Part shown: positions 44,994 to 53,992 of the stretch, piece by piece
How the letters are laid out: the number at the start of each line of letters is the position of its first letter
Position numbering within the stretch: position 1 is the stretch's first letter
Source: Aquimarina aquimarini
Lineage (GTDB): Bacteria; Bacteroidota; Bacteroidia; Flavobacteriales; Flavobacteriaceae
Length of the DNA stretch: 64,000 nucleotides
Assembly (NCBI RefSeq): GCF_900299535.1
Contig: NZ_OMKE01000023.1
Coordinates: forward strand, 186,001 to 250,000
Direction: 5' to 3'
The notes under the pieces: generated by a model
Database searches by the model: none
What the model saw: only the letters and a program-made list of their open reading frames with translations
What the model was told of the DNA's origin: nothing
Program-made: the position numbers and the translations under genes

Positions 44994-45575
44994 ATGAAAA
45001 TAGTAATTATTGATTATGGGGCAGGAAATATCCAATCCATAAAATTTGCAATAGAAAGGCTGGGATATACAGCAATTCTCAGTTGTGATCCAGAAGAAAT
45101 TATGAGAGCAGATAAAGTTATTTTTCCTGGAGTAGGAGAAGCAAGTAGTGCTATGTATAAGCTAAAAGAATCGGGTTTAGATCTTATTGTTCCTAAGCTA
45201 AAACAACCAGTTCTGGGAATTTGTCTGGGAATGCAACTTATGTGTAATCATACAGAAGAAGGAAATACCAAAGGGTTGGGGATATTTGATGTAAATATCA
45301 CTCGTTTTGGTACAAATGTCAAAGTGCCACAAATAGGGTGGAATCAAATAGAATCATTAAAATCACCATTATTTGATGGAGTAGAAGAAAAAGAATATAT
45401 CTATTTGGTACATAGTTATTATGCTCCTATTATAGATGATACAATTGCACAAACAAATTATGGAGTAACCTATAGTACGGCCTTACATAAAGATAATTTT
45501 TATGGAACCCAATTTCATCCAGAAAAAAGTAGTGATATAGGTTCTAAAATAGTAAAGAATTTTTTGACATTATAA
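44994..45575 (+). CDS. hisH: Imidazole glycerol phosphate synthase, glutaminase subunit
   Basis: A 193-residue class-I glutamine amidotransferase. It shows VIIDYGAGNIQSI, the catalytic Cys in LGICLGMQLM, and the His/Glu pair in FYGTQFHPEKSS. It feeds ammonia to HisF, whose gene lies two positions downstream. An 83-base gap separates it from hisB. Confidence 0.96.
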   Translation: MKIVIIDYGAGNIQSIKFAIERLGYTAILSCDPEEIMRADKVIFPGVGEASSAMYKLKESGLDLIVPKLKQPVLGICLGMQLMCNHTEEGNTKGLGIFDVNITRFGTNVKVPQIGWNQIESLKSPLFDGVEEKEYIYLVHSYYAPIIDDTIAQTNYGVTYSTALHKDNFYGTQFHPEKSSDIGSKIVKNFLTL

Positions 45576-45613
45576 AAATAACAACAATTAAGACTCTGAA
45601 AATAAATTAACCA

Positions 45614-46345
45614 ATGAGAATAATACCAGCAATAGACATTATCGAGGGGAAATGTGTACGACTTTCCAAAGGAGATTACGCCACCAAGAAAATATATAAC
45701 GAAAACCCATTGGAGGTAGCTAAAGAATTTGAAGCACATGGAATAGAGTATCTTCATTTGGTAGATCTAGATGGGGCAAAATCTAAACATATAGTAAATC
45801 ATAAGGTTTTGGAACAAATAGCTTCAAAAACAAATTTAAAAATAGATTTTGGAGGAGGGTTAAAAACAGATGAGGACCTTAGGATTGCTTTTGAGAGTGG
45901 TGCTAATCAAGTAACAGGAGGAAGTATTGCTGTAAAAAATCCAGATACTTTTATAGCATGGATACAGAAATATGGAGCAGGTAAGATTATTTTGGGAGCA
46001 GATGCTACCAATGAAAAAGTAGCTGTAAGCGGGTGGCAAGAAGAAAGTGATAAAGAATTGATACCGTTTATCAAAGAATATATAGAACAAGGGGTTTCTT
46101 ATGTAATTAGTACAGATATAAGTAAGGATGGGATGCTATCTGGTCCTTCATTTGATTTGTACCAAAGAATATTAAGTGAAACAAAGAGTCTTAACTTGAT
46201 TGCTTCAGGAGGTATCTCAGAATTTGATGAATTACCTAAACTAGAAGAAATAGGTTGCGAAGGGACAATAATAGGTAAAGCGATTTATGAAAATAGGATT
46301 ACCCCGAAGCAGTTAGAAAATTATATTGTAAATCAAAAGCAGTAA
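45614..46345 (+). CDS. hisA: ProFAR isomerase
   Basis: A 243-residue beta/alpha barrel. It shows [20 protein letters not shown] with the first catalytic Asp, [35 protein letters not shown] with the second catalytic Asp, and [13 protein letters not shown]. It opens the ribose ring of ProFAR by an Amadori rearrangement. It is adjacent to hisH and hisF in the usual order. Confidence 0.96.
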   Translation: MRIIPAIDIIEGKCVRLSKGDYATKKIYNENPLEVAKEFEAHGIEYLHLVDLDGAKSKHIVNHKVLEQIASKTNLKIDFGGGLKTDEDLRIAFESGANQVTGGSIAVKNPDTFIAWIQKYGAGKIILGADATNEKVAVSGWQEESDKELIPFIKEYIEQGVSYVISTDISKDGMLSGPSFDLYQRILSETKSLNLIASGGISEFDELPKLEEIGCEGTIIGKAIYENRITPKQLENYIVNQKQ

Positions 46346-46403
46346 AGCTTTTGTAACCCCCTTGACTAATTAAAAAGTAGGGGTAAAAGATAAAATAAAG
46401 CAT

Positions 46404-47159
46404 ATGTTAACAAAGAGAATTATACCTTGTTTAGATATCAAAAATGGGCGAACAGTAAAAGGAGTGAAATTTGTAGGGCTACAAGATGCTGGAGATCCAG
46501 TAGAGCTTGCAGAGGTGTACTCAAAAGCGGGGGCAGATGAATTGGTTTTTTTAGATATTTCGGCCACCGAGGAAAAGCGCAGAACCTTGGCTAATCTAGT
46601 ACTTAGAGTGGCAGAAAAAGTAAATATACCTTTTACAGTAGGTGGTGGGATTTCTTCTATTAAAGATGTTGATGTTTTGTTGCAAAACGGTGCAGATAAA
46701 ATATCCATAAACTCCTCAGCCGTCAAAAATCCTAAATTAATTAATGATCTGGCAGGGAAATATGGTTCACAATGTACTACTGTTGCTATTGATGCAAAGC
46801 AGATCAATAATAAATGGAAAGTACATTTGGTAGGAGGAAAAGAACAGACAGAACTGGATTTATTTATTTGGGCAAAAGAGGTGCAAGAAAGAGGGGCTGG
46901 AGAAATATTATTCACTTCAATGGATCATGATGGCACCAAAGATGGTTTTGCTAATAAAGCATTATCTAAGTTGTCAGAAGAGCTTACTATTCCAATAATA
47001 GCCTCTGGAGGAGCTGGAAATATGCAACATTTTGTAGATACATTCAAGAAAGGGAAATCTGATGCGGCATTGGCAGCAAGTGTTTTTCATTTTAAAGAAA
47101 TAAAAATAATGGATTTAAAAAAAGAATTGAAAGACAACAAAATTCCTGTAAGATTATAA
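46404..47159 (+). CDS. hisF: Imidazole glycerol phosphate synthase, cyclase subunit
   Basis: A 251-residue barrel paralogous to HisA. It shows [53 protein letters not shown] and [13 protein letters not shown], with the second catalytic Asp, and [13 protein letters not shown]. It works in complex with HisH to give IGP and AICAR. The 58-base gap before it holds a short C-run/G-run complement but no gene. Confidence 0.97.
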   Translation: MLTKRIIPCLDIKNGRTVKGVKFVGLQDAGDPVELAEVYSKAGADELVFLDISATEEKRRTLANLVLRVAEKVNIPFTVGGGISSIKDVDVLLQNGADKISINSSAVKNPKLINDLAGKYGSQCTTVAIDAKQINNKWKVHLVGGKEQTELDLFIWAKEVQERGAGEILFTSMDHDGTKDGFANKALSKLSEELTIPIIASGGAGNMQHFVDTFKKGKSDAALAASVFHFKEIKIMDLKKELKDNKIPVRL

Positions 47160-47243
47160 ATCAAGAACATCTTATTCAAAAAATGAATGAGTTGACTAAT
47201 AAAACTATAGTACAAAAACCATCAAGATAATTTTATAACTATT

Positions 47244-47840
47244 ATGAAGATAAATTTCAACAAAAATAATGATGGATTAATTCCTGCAATTATTCAGGAT
47301 GCATCTACCAAGAATGTACTTATGCTTGGGTATATGAATCAAGAAGCATATGATAAGACAGTAGAAACTAAAAAAGTCACTTTTTTTAGTCGAACCAAGA
47401 ATAGATTATGGACCAAAGGAGAAGAAAGTGGTAATGTTTTGAATTTGGTGACTATAAAAAATGATTGTGATCATGACACACTATTAATTACTGTAAATCC
47501 CAATGGACCAACCTGTCATAAAGGTTCAGACACTTGTTGGAGTGAGGAGAATAAATCTTCATATGGATTTTTATCAACGCTTGAAGAGGTAATAAAATCA
47601 AGAAAAGAAAATTCGGATGATTCAACATCTTATGTAGCCTCATTGTTTAAGAAAGGAATAAATAAAGTAGCGCAAAAAGTAGGAGAAGAAGCAGTAGAAG
47701 TGGTTATAGAAGCAAAGGATGATAATGAAGACTTATTTTTGAATGAAAGTGCAGATTTGTTATTTCATTATTTAATACTTCTACAAGCAAAAGGCTATAC
47801 ATTAGAAGATGTTGTTAAGGTGTTAAAATCAAGATCGTAA
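47244..47840 (+). CDS. hisIE: Bifunctional PRA-CH / PRA-PH
   Basis: A 198-residue fusion. The cyclohydrolase domain (about 1-110) has MLGYMNQEAYDKTVE, CDHDTLLITVNPNGPTCHKGSDTCW with zinc ligands. The pyrophosphatase domain (about 115-198) has GINKVAQKVGEEAVEVVIEAKD and ESADLLFHYLILL. It performs steps two and three of the pathway and closes the operon. No clear terminator follows, only AT-rich sequence up to the next promoter box. Confidence 0.96.
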   Translation: MKINFNKNNDGLIPAIIQDASTKNVLMLGYMNQEAYDKTVETKKVTFFSRTKNRLWTKGEESGNVLNLVTIKNDCDHDTLLITVNPNGPTCHKGSDTCWSEENKSSYGFLSTLEEVIKSRKENSDDSTSYVASLFKKGINKVAQKVGEEAVEVVIEAKDDNEDLFLNESADLLFHYLILLQAKGYTLEDVVKVLKSRS

Positions 47841-47902
47841 CTTTTGTATTTGCAGAAACGTTAAAAAAAAGTTAATGCATTATGAAGGTAGAATGTAATA
47901 TA

Positions 47903-47910
47903 TATATTTG
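47903..47910 (+). promoter_or_regulatory. -7 box upstream of the T9SS cargo gene
   Basis: TATATTTG matches TAnnTTTG. No well-spaced TTG lies upstream. It is followed by a long leader holding a bulged inverted repeat (ACATCTTACA at 47937, TGTAAGAATGT at 47961). Confidence 0.45.
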
Positions 47911-48016
47911 CGGCCATATTATCCCACCCTAATTATACATCTTACAAGTATACTGTAAAATGTAAGAATGTATCTGTATGTCATTTTTTTTATAATTTAA
48001 AATAAAGTACACAACG

Positions 48017-50782
48017 TTGAAATATTTTGTAAAACTGCTACTGGCCATACTAGTTCTATGTCTTGTTACCCAATTGGGATATGCTCAATGTAATCTTGGT
48101 TTGATTACTATAGAACAATGTGATATGGAAAATGTTGATTTTGATACTGATGGATCTCCAGACGGTATTATTAATTTGTATCAAAAATCAGGAGTTACTC
48201 CTCAAGCAGGAGATGAATGGGAGTCTACTGGTATGGAATCAGCCTCTTTTGCCCTTGATAATATATCTGGAGAAGTCCGATTATGGAAGCTTAGAAATGC
48301 TTCCGATCAATATTTCTTCACTTTAAAAAATAATTCTTGTGTATCAGGAGAAAGAGTTGTTGTACAACTTTTTTTAGGACCGTATGCAGGGATTCCTGCC
48401 ACCACTGGTTTTTTTCCTGTTTGTGATACCAATGACGATTGTTCTGTAGGAATTGAAATCGATTTGGATTTATTTGACACCTTAGAATCTAGGCAAGGAG
48501 AGGCGTTACCTCATTTGAATGGAGTATGGGAGTATACAGGTAGTTTACCTGCTTCTGAGTATATCTTAGATGGTTCTAGTTTTGGAGCTACTATAGCAAA
48601 GAATAATGGTTTTCCTATAGATAGTAAGGATTTTACTTTTAGATATACTGTTGGTGGTGTGGGTACTTGTGCTACAGAAGTAGTAAATGTAAAAATAACC
48701 ATAGTAAGACCTGTGTCTGCAGGTTATGCTTCTGAATATAATATTTGTGAAAGTGATATAAGTACTTGGGATCAAGTAATTGATCTTAGAGATGATCAAT
48801 ATCTTAATCAAGAAGATGATGGAGGAGAATGGGATCAAGATGGTCAACAAATTACAAGCCCAACAGATTCGCAAATTAATGTAAAAGAGGTGTATGATGC
48901 TTTTTTGGCCTCACCACAAAATACGCCAGGCTATGGGTGTGTAGCTTTTTTATATACTTATAGAGTAGGTAGTAGGTCTCCAGTTTGTCTAAGTTCAGAA
49001 GCAACAGTAGTATTCAGAATATTTGAAGAATTAAAACCATTTCAACAAAAATCTCCTCCTGAGGAGGTTTGTCCAGCTTCAGATACAAGAGAACAAATGG
49101 ACTTGTTTGATTTACTTGAGTTTACTCCTAATTATATATATACGAATTATTCTGCTTGGACCTTAGAAAGTAGGCCTGTAGGAGCTACAGATTTAAATCT
49201 TCAGCTTAATACAGATGGCGCTCTAAGTACTGAAGAACATTTAGGTAAGATAGACCTTAATGATGCTATTCCAGGAAGGTATGAATTTAGATATACTGTT
49301 ACTCCTGATAAAGATTGTAGTGCATACGGGATTCAAACGCTATACGGAGGTTCGGTATGTAGTCCTTCGCTAAATGATTCTAACCCGTGCTCTAGCTTGT
49401 CTACATTGGTAATCTTAGATGTTCTTGATTTTAATTATGCAGGAGAAGATACTTCTGGAGTTCATTTGTGCGAAACATTTAATAATGGCGAGGTTAGTTT
49501 ACGAAGTCTATTGAGAGATAATGGAAGTTCAATCGCAACAGGTGTTTGGACTGATACTAGTAATGGAGGAGTAGTGGTAAATGATATTTTCACTCTTCCT
49601 TCTGGTATGATTACTCCTCAGAATTTTTCGTTTACACATACAACAACTCACCCTTCAGGATGTTCTGATAGTGCAATACTTGAGTTTTCTGTATATAAAG
49701 AACCTGATGCAGGAGAAGATGCAACTGGAGTTGTGTGTTCTGATAATCGTAAGGTAACTCTTTTTAGTCTTTTAGAGGGAACCCCTGATCCTACGGGAAT
49801 ATGGACAGGTCCATTCGGGTATGTTTCTACAGATCATTTAGGTGTTTTTGATATAAATGACTATACACTTCCTATTCTAGGAGAAGGAGATTATATTTAT
49901 ACTGTATCTGGTAATTTAGGGTGTAATACACCAGATGAATCTGTTGTCTCGATTTCTATTGTAGAACCTGTTGTGATAGGTAATGATAGAAGTGAAACTT
50001 TTTGTAAAATTGATGGTAGTGTGAATCTATATTCTTTGTTGGATAGAGATACGCCAAGAACTGGAGTATTTGAAGATACAGATAATACAGGAGCTCTTAG
50101 CCAAGACGGGATAGTTAATTTTGAAACGCTTACCAATAATATTTATAATTACAGATATGTGCTTGAAAATGCATTACCATGCGATCAATCATCGTTGAAT
50201 GTTGCAGTTCAGATTGTTGATCTACCAATGCCCGTTGTACCAACGCAAGAATTTTGTATTCTAGATGCGGCAAAATTAGAAGATATAGAAGTAGATGTTC
50301 TAAATTATAACTGGTATGAAACGCAAGAAAGTGAAATGCCTATAGTAGATAATCCGATACTTTTGGATAATCAAAAATATTATATAGCTACGGTTGATAC
50401 TGATAATTGTGAATCAGAACGTCTCGAAGTTTGGATAAAAATCCTCAATACAGGAGAAAGATTTACAAATGGAGAGTTATGTACCTTAGATTTTCAAGAT
50501 GGAGTCTCTCCTAATGGAGATAATCAAAATGATACGTTTGATTTATTGATAGAAGGGGTGTATAATATTCCAGAAGCATTTCCAGAGTATGATCTTAAAA
50601 TTTACAACCGATATGGTAGCCTTGTCTATGAAGGAAACAATAATACAGATGAATTTAGAGGAGAAAGTAATGTGTCTGTGCGATTAGGAGATGACTTACC
50701 ATCTGGAATATACTTCTATATATTCACTCCCAATTTTGAAAATAATTTACCAATACAAGGAAGTTTCTATTTAAGTAGATAA
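48017..50782 (+). CDS. Large secreted protein with T9SS type B (gliding-type) C-terminal domain
   Basis: A 921-residue protein from a TTG start. It has a signal peptide (LLLAILVLCLVTQLGYAQ), an extended set of beta-sandwich-like repeats that each hold NVCSD/CETF-like Cys and AGEDATG turns, and a C-terminal gliding-motility-associated domain. That domain reads FQDGVSPNGDNQNDTF, YDLKIYNRYGSLVYEGNN and LPSGIYFYIF. The domain is a sorting signal for the type IX secretion system, type B. The protein is probably exported to the cell surface as an adhesin-like filament or repeat protein. It is followed by a PorP/SprF gene, as SprB-like proteins are. Confidence 0.9.
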   Translation: MKYFVKLLLAILVLCLVTQLGYAQCNLGLITIEQCDMENVDFDTDGSPDGIINLYQKSGVTPQAGDEWESTGMESASFALDNISGEVRLWKLRNASDQYFFTLKNNSCVSGERVVVQLFLGPYAGIPATTGFFPVCDTNDDCSVGIEIDLDLFDTLESRQGEALPHLNGVWEYTGSLPASEYILDGSSFGATIAKNNGFPIDSKDFTFRYTVGGVGTCATEVVNVKITIVRPVSAGYASEYNICESDISTWDQVIDLRDDQYLNQEDDGGEWDQDGQQITSPTDSQINVKEVYDAFLASPQNTPGYGCVAFLYTYRVGSRSPVCLSSEATVVFRIFEELKPFQQKSPPEEVCPASDTREQMDLFDLLEFTPNYIYTNYSAWTLESRPVGATDLNLQLNTDGALSTEEHLGKIDLNDAIPGRYEFRYTVTPDKDCSAYGIQTLYGGSVCSPSLNDSNPCSSLSTLVILDVLDFNYAGEDTSGVHLCETFNNGEVSLRSLLRDNGSSIATGVWTDTSNGGVVVNDIFTLPSGMITPQNFSFTHTTTHPSGCSDSAILEFSVYKEPDAGEDATGVVCSDNRKVTLFSLLEGTPDPTGIWTGPFGYVSTDHLGVFDINDYTLPILGEGDYIYTVSGNLGCNTPDESVVSISIVEPVVIGNDRSETFCKIDGSVNLYSLLDRDTPRTGVFEDTDNTGALSQDGIVNFETLTNNIYNYRYVLENALPCDQSSLNVAVQIVDLPMPVVPTQEFCILDAAKLEDIEVDVLNYNWYETQESEMPIVDNPILLDNQKYYIATVDTDNCESERLEVWIKILNTGERFTNGELCTLDFQDGVSPNGDNQNDTFDLLIEGVYNIPEAFPEYDLKIYNRYGSLVYEGNNNTDEFRGESNVSVRLGDDLPSGIYFYIFTPNFENNLPIQGSFYLSR

Positions 50783-50787
50783 AACCA

Positions 50788-51705
50788 ATGAATTTAAAAA
50801 GAATTTTTATTATGTGTATGGTTTTCTGTTCAATAACCTATGCACAGCAAGACCCACAATACTCACAGTATATGTATAATATGAGTACTGTAAACCCAGC
50901 TTATGCTACTGGTCAGAGTGGTTTGATTTCAACAGGACTTTTGTTTCGTAAGCAATGGACAGGTATAGAAGGGTCACCGCAAACAGCAAATGTGTTTGCT
51001 AATATTCCTATGAGTGAGAATATTGAGTTAAGTGTAAATTATGTGAATGATCGAATAGGTGATGCGATACCAGTAAATAACAATTATGTAAATGTTGATT
51101 TTGCTTATATAACAAGAATTTCTGAGCAAACTAGATTATCATATGGATTAAAAGCAGGGATTAATAATTTGAAAATAGATCCTTCTGGTTCTGATGTTGC
51201 ATCAGATCCTGCATTTATTGATAACACATCCACTACGCAATTAAATATAGGGGCAGGATTGTATTTGTTTACACATAATTTTTATGCTGGGATTTCCTCT
51301 CCAAACTTGCTTCCTAGTGATATCGATATTGATGGTGTTGGAGTGGCTCAGACCAAAACACATATATACGGTGTAGCGGGGTATGTTTTTGATTTTGTAG
51401 ATGAGGTAAAATTAAAACCATCTGTAGTAATTAAACAGGTAGTAGATTCTCCTCTAACTTTTGATCTCTCTCTTAATTCATTGATTTATGATAAATTTGA
51501 ATTAGGAGTGTCTTACAGGTATACAGATTCTTTTATTGCCTTGGCGGGTTTTAATATTACACAAAATCTTAAAATTGGCTATTCTTATGATTTTAGTGTT
51601 AGTGAGTTAAGTGGATATAATAATGGTAGTCATGAAGTTGCACTACTATTTAATTTTGATCTCCTTAACCTTAGTAATAAATATTCTTCACCAAGATTTT
51701 TCTAG
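50788..51705 (+). CDS. PorP/SprF-family outer-membrane protein
   Basis: A 305-residue protein with signal peptide (IFIMCMVFCSITYAQ) and the N-terminal QQDPQYSQYMYNMSTVNPAYA stretch typical of the family. It is then a beta-barrel-like protein with aromatic strand ends. SprF-type proteins are needed for secretion or attachment of their neighbouring type B cargo. It starts six bases after the cargo gene and four bases before the OmpA gene. Confidence 0.93.
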   Translation: MNLKRIFIMCMVFCSITYAQQDPQYSQYMYNMSTVNPAYATGQSGLISTGLLFRKQWTGIEGSPQTANVFANIPMSENIELSVNYVNDRIGDAIPVNNNYVNVDFAYITRISEQTRLSYGLKAGINNLKIDPSGSDVASDPAFIDNTSTTQLNIGAGLYLFTHNFYAGISSPNLLPSDIDIDGVGVAQTKTHIYGVAGYVFDFVDEVKLKPSVVIKQVVDSPLTFDLSLNSLIYDKFELGVSYRYTDSFIALAGFNITQNLKIGYSYDFSVSELSGYNNGSHEVALLFNFDLLNLSNKYSSPRFF

Positions 51706-51708
51706 ACG

Positions 51709-53814
51709 ATGAAAACCAAAATAATATTCACACTAACCGTATTACTTGCTCAGGTTGTTTTTTCACAAGGAAAAAGTAGGGCAGATCGTTTTTTTGAAAA
51801 AGGAGATTATATCAATGCTGCGATGCAGTATGAAGAGGAGTTAAATCAACAAGGATATACAAAGCATATTCTTAATCATATAACGACCTCATATTATAAT
51901 ACATATCAGTTTAGAAAAGCATATAGATACTTAAAGGTGCTTACTTCTGGTAAATTTTATGATAAAGATAAATCATATGATAACTCTTATAATTTTATGA
52001 TGTTTCATGTGCTCTCTGCACTAGGTGAATATGAAAAATCTATAAATTATCTTTCTCTATATAAAACTAATCTAGGAATACAAGAGTATAATACCTCTAG
52101 TGCTATTTCTGTAATAGAAGATTTCAAGTTAAAAGAAGATGATTATACAATAAAAAGAACTCGTTTTAATTCTGAAGCTTCAGAGTTTGGAGCTGTAAAA
52201 AAAGGAGATACATTATATTTTACGACAGATAGAAACCCTAATAGTCTTCTGGATAAAAACTATAAATGGACTCATCGTCCTTTTTTAGATATATATAAAG
52301 TTGGTGTAGGAAAGGATAATATTTCTACTTCTGAGGTAGAAGCTCTTTCAAAAGAAATCAACTCCAAATTACATGAAGGTAATTTTTGTTTTACTGCAGA
52401 TGGTAATACGATGTATTTGTCTAGAAGTAATTCTGAAAAAGGAAAAAAGAAATTTGATAGTATTAGACATAATGCCATTCATTTATATAAAACTACAAAA
52501 GAGAATGGAAAATGGAGTTCACCACAAAAGTTAGCATTTAATAATGTGAATTACTCTATAGAGCACCCAGCACTGAGCGAAGATGGTTCTAAGTTATATT
52601 TTAGTTCAGATATGCCTGGAGGCTATGGTAGTTTTGATATTTATTATGTTGATGTGAATGAAGATGATACGTATGGCGAACCTGTAAACCTTGGTTCTGT
52701 TATTAATACAGAGAATAGAGAACAATTTCCATTTATATCTACAGCTGGTAATTTGTTTTTTTCTTCAAATGGTCATCTTGGTTTAGGGATGATGGATATT
52801 TTTGTATCAGAAAAACAAGAGACAGATTTTGCTACCCCTATCAATTTAGGGGCTCCAATTAATTCTAGTTACGATGATTTTTCTCTTACGTACTATAATG
52901 AAACAGATGGTTTTTTTGCCTCTAATCGTAAGAAGATGTCAGACGATATTTATTCGTTTTCTCAAGTAGGTAATATTTTCCCTCGTGAATATCGAGCACG
53001 ATTTGAAATCAAAGACTATGCGACAGATAATTATATAGCAAACTCTAATGCTGTTTTATATGATAATGATAACAAAAAAATATATGAGAGTCAATTGGAT
53101 ACAATAGCATCTTTTGATTTACAGATTTTTCCAGGGAGGTATAATTTTAAAGCCTCGGCAGAAGGGTATAAAACAAGAACTAAGCCTTTGGTGATAAAAG
53201 AAAAAGAAGAGGAAACTTATGTGATTTATTTGGATAGAGAAATAAATAAAGAAAAAGAAGAAGATGTGTCAATTACTGAAGAGGATAGAAGGGTTTATGA
53301 TCGGGTAAAGGTAAATGACAGTGTGCGTATAAAAGAAATAACGAGAATTAATGATTCTGATTCTAGTAGTAAAAAGAAAGAGATTGAAAAAATCAAATTA
53401 AGAGATGTTCTTTTGGCGGATAAAGATGGGCCACCAGTTATAGAAAAGAATGGAAAGCTTTATTTTGATATGCCACCTATTTATTTTGATTATGATAAAT
53501 GGAATATTCGAGCTGATTCTAAAAAAGTACTGGATAAATTAGCATTAAAATTAGAACGTTATAAAACGGTTTATATAAAAATAGCATCACATACAGATAG
53601 TAGGGGTACAGATTCATATAATCAGGTTTTATCTACAAAAAGAGCAGAGTCTACGCGTAATTATCTCGCTTTGGTAGGGTATGTAAATGCTAGAAGGATG
53701 CAATTTGTTGGTTTTGGAGAATCAGAACCTCTTATAGATTGTGATAGTAAGGTCTGTACAGAAGAAGATCATCAAACTAATAGAAGAAGTGAGTTTGAAA
53801 TTATTAAGTATTAA
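51709..53814 (+). CDS. OmpA-family protein with TPR and beta-propeller parts (PorE-like)
   Basis: A 701-residue secreted protein. It has a signal peptide (KIIFTLTVLLAQVVFSQG), TPR-like helices (about 25-130), WD40-like PD40 blades (about 150-420, with HPALSEDGSKLYFSSDMPGG), a carboxypeptidase-regulatory-like domain (about 425-510), a charged linker, and a C-terminal OmpA domain (about 580-701) with IASHTDSRGTDSYNQVLSTKRA. The same architecture occurs in peptidoglycan-binding parts of the T9SS. As the third gene of the trio, it probably anchors the cargo/SprF complex to the cell wall. Confidence 0.9.
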   Translation: MKTKIIFTLTVLLAQVVFSQGKSRADRFFEKGDYINAAMQYEEELNQQGYTKHILNHITTSYYNTYQFRKAYRYLKVLTSGKFYDKDKSYDNSYNFMMFHVLSALGEYEKSINYLSLYKTNLGIQEYNTSSAISVIEDFKLKEDDYTIKRTRFNSEASEFGAVKKGDTLYFTTDRNPNSLLDKNYKWTHRPFLDIYKVGVGKDNISTSEVEALSKEINSKLHEGNFCFTADGNTMYLSRSNSEKGKKKFDSIRHNAIHLYKTTKENGKWSSPQKLAFNNVNYSIEHPALSEDGSKLYFSSDMPGGYGSFDIYYVDVNEDDTYGEPVNLGSVINTENREQFPFISTAGNLFFSSNGHLGLGMMDIFVSEKQETDFATPINLGAPINSSYDDFSLTYYNETDGFFASNRKKMSDDIYSFSQVGNIFPREYRARFEIKDYATDNYIANSNAVLYDNDNKKIYESQLDTIASFDLQIFPGRYNFKASAEGYKTRTKPLVIKEKEEETYVIYLDREINKEKEEDVSITEEDRRVYDRVKVNDSVRIKEITRINDSDSSSKKKEIEKIKLRDVLLADKDGPPVIEKNGKLYFDMPPIYFDYDKWNIRADSKKVLDKLALKLERYKTVYIKIASHTDSRGTDSYNQVLSTKRAESTRNYLALVGYVNARRMQFVGFGESEPLIDCDSKVCTEEDHQTNRRSEFEIIKY

Positions 53815-53843
53815 AAACAACTGAATATAGATGTATATAATCT

Positions 53844-53875
53844 TTTGTTTTCTAATAAATTAAATTGTATTTTTG
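53844..53875 (+). promoter_or_regulatory. Promoter of rpsA
   Basis: TTTG (53844-53847), a 20-base spacer, then TATTTTTG (53868-53875) match the Bacteroidota consensus TTTG-N19-21-TAnnTTTG. Transcription should start near 53882, giving a leader of about 110 bases. In the leader GAGGAT (53896-53901) can pair with ATCCTC (53956-53961). Confidence 0.8.
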
Positions 53876-53992
53876 CACTCCTTTTTAGCGGATAAGAGGA
53901 TTAAAAAGGGTGTAGACAAAACTTTAATTAATACTTCTGTATAGTTTTCGTGTTGATCCTCAATAATGTACAGAATACAAACTTTATCTTCA

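Noticed and set aside
46353..46385. C-run and G-run complement between hisA and hisF
   Set aside because: Only five pairs with a long loop and no T-run; operon continuity makes a terminator unlikely.
46370..46915. 181-codon leftward frame over hisF
   Set aside because: Antisense to the conserved hisF gene, with Ser/Thr/Phe-rich composition typical of a shadow frame.
53966..53992. Upstream ATG for rpsA
   Set aside because: The nine extra residues are unlike S1 N-termini, while 53993 starts with the expected MSEE sequence.
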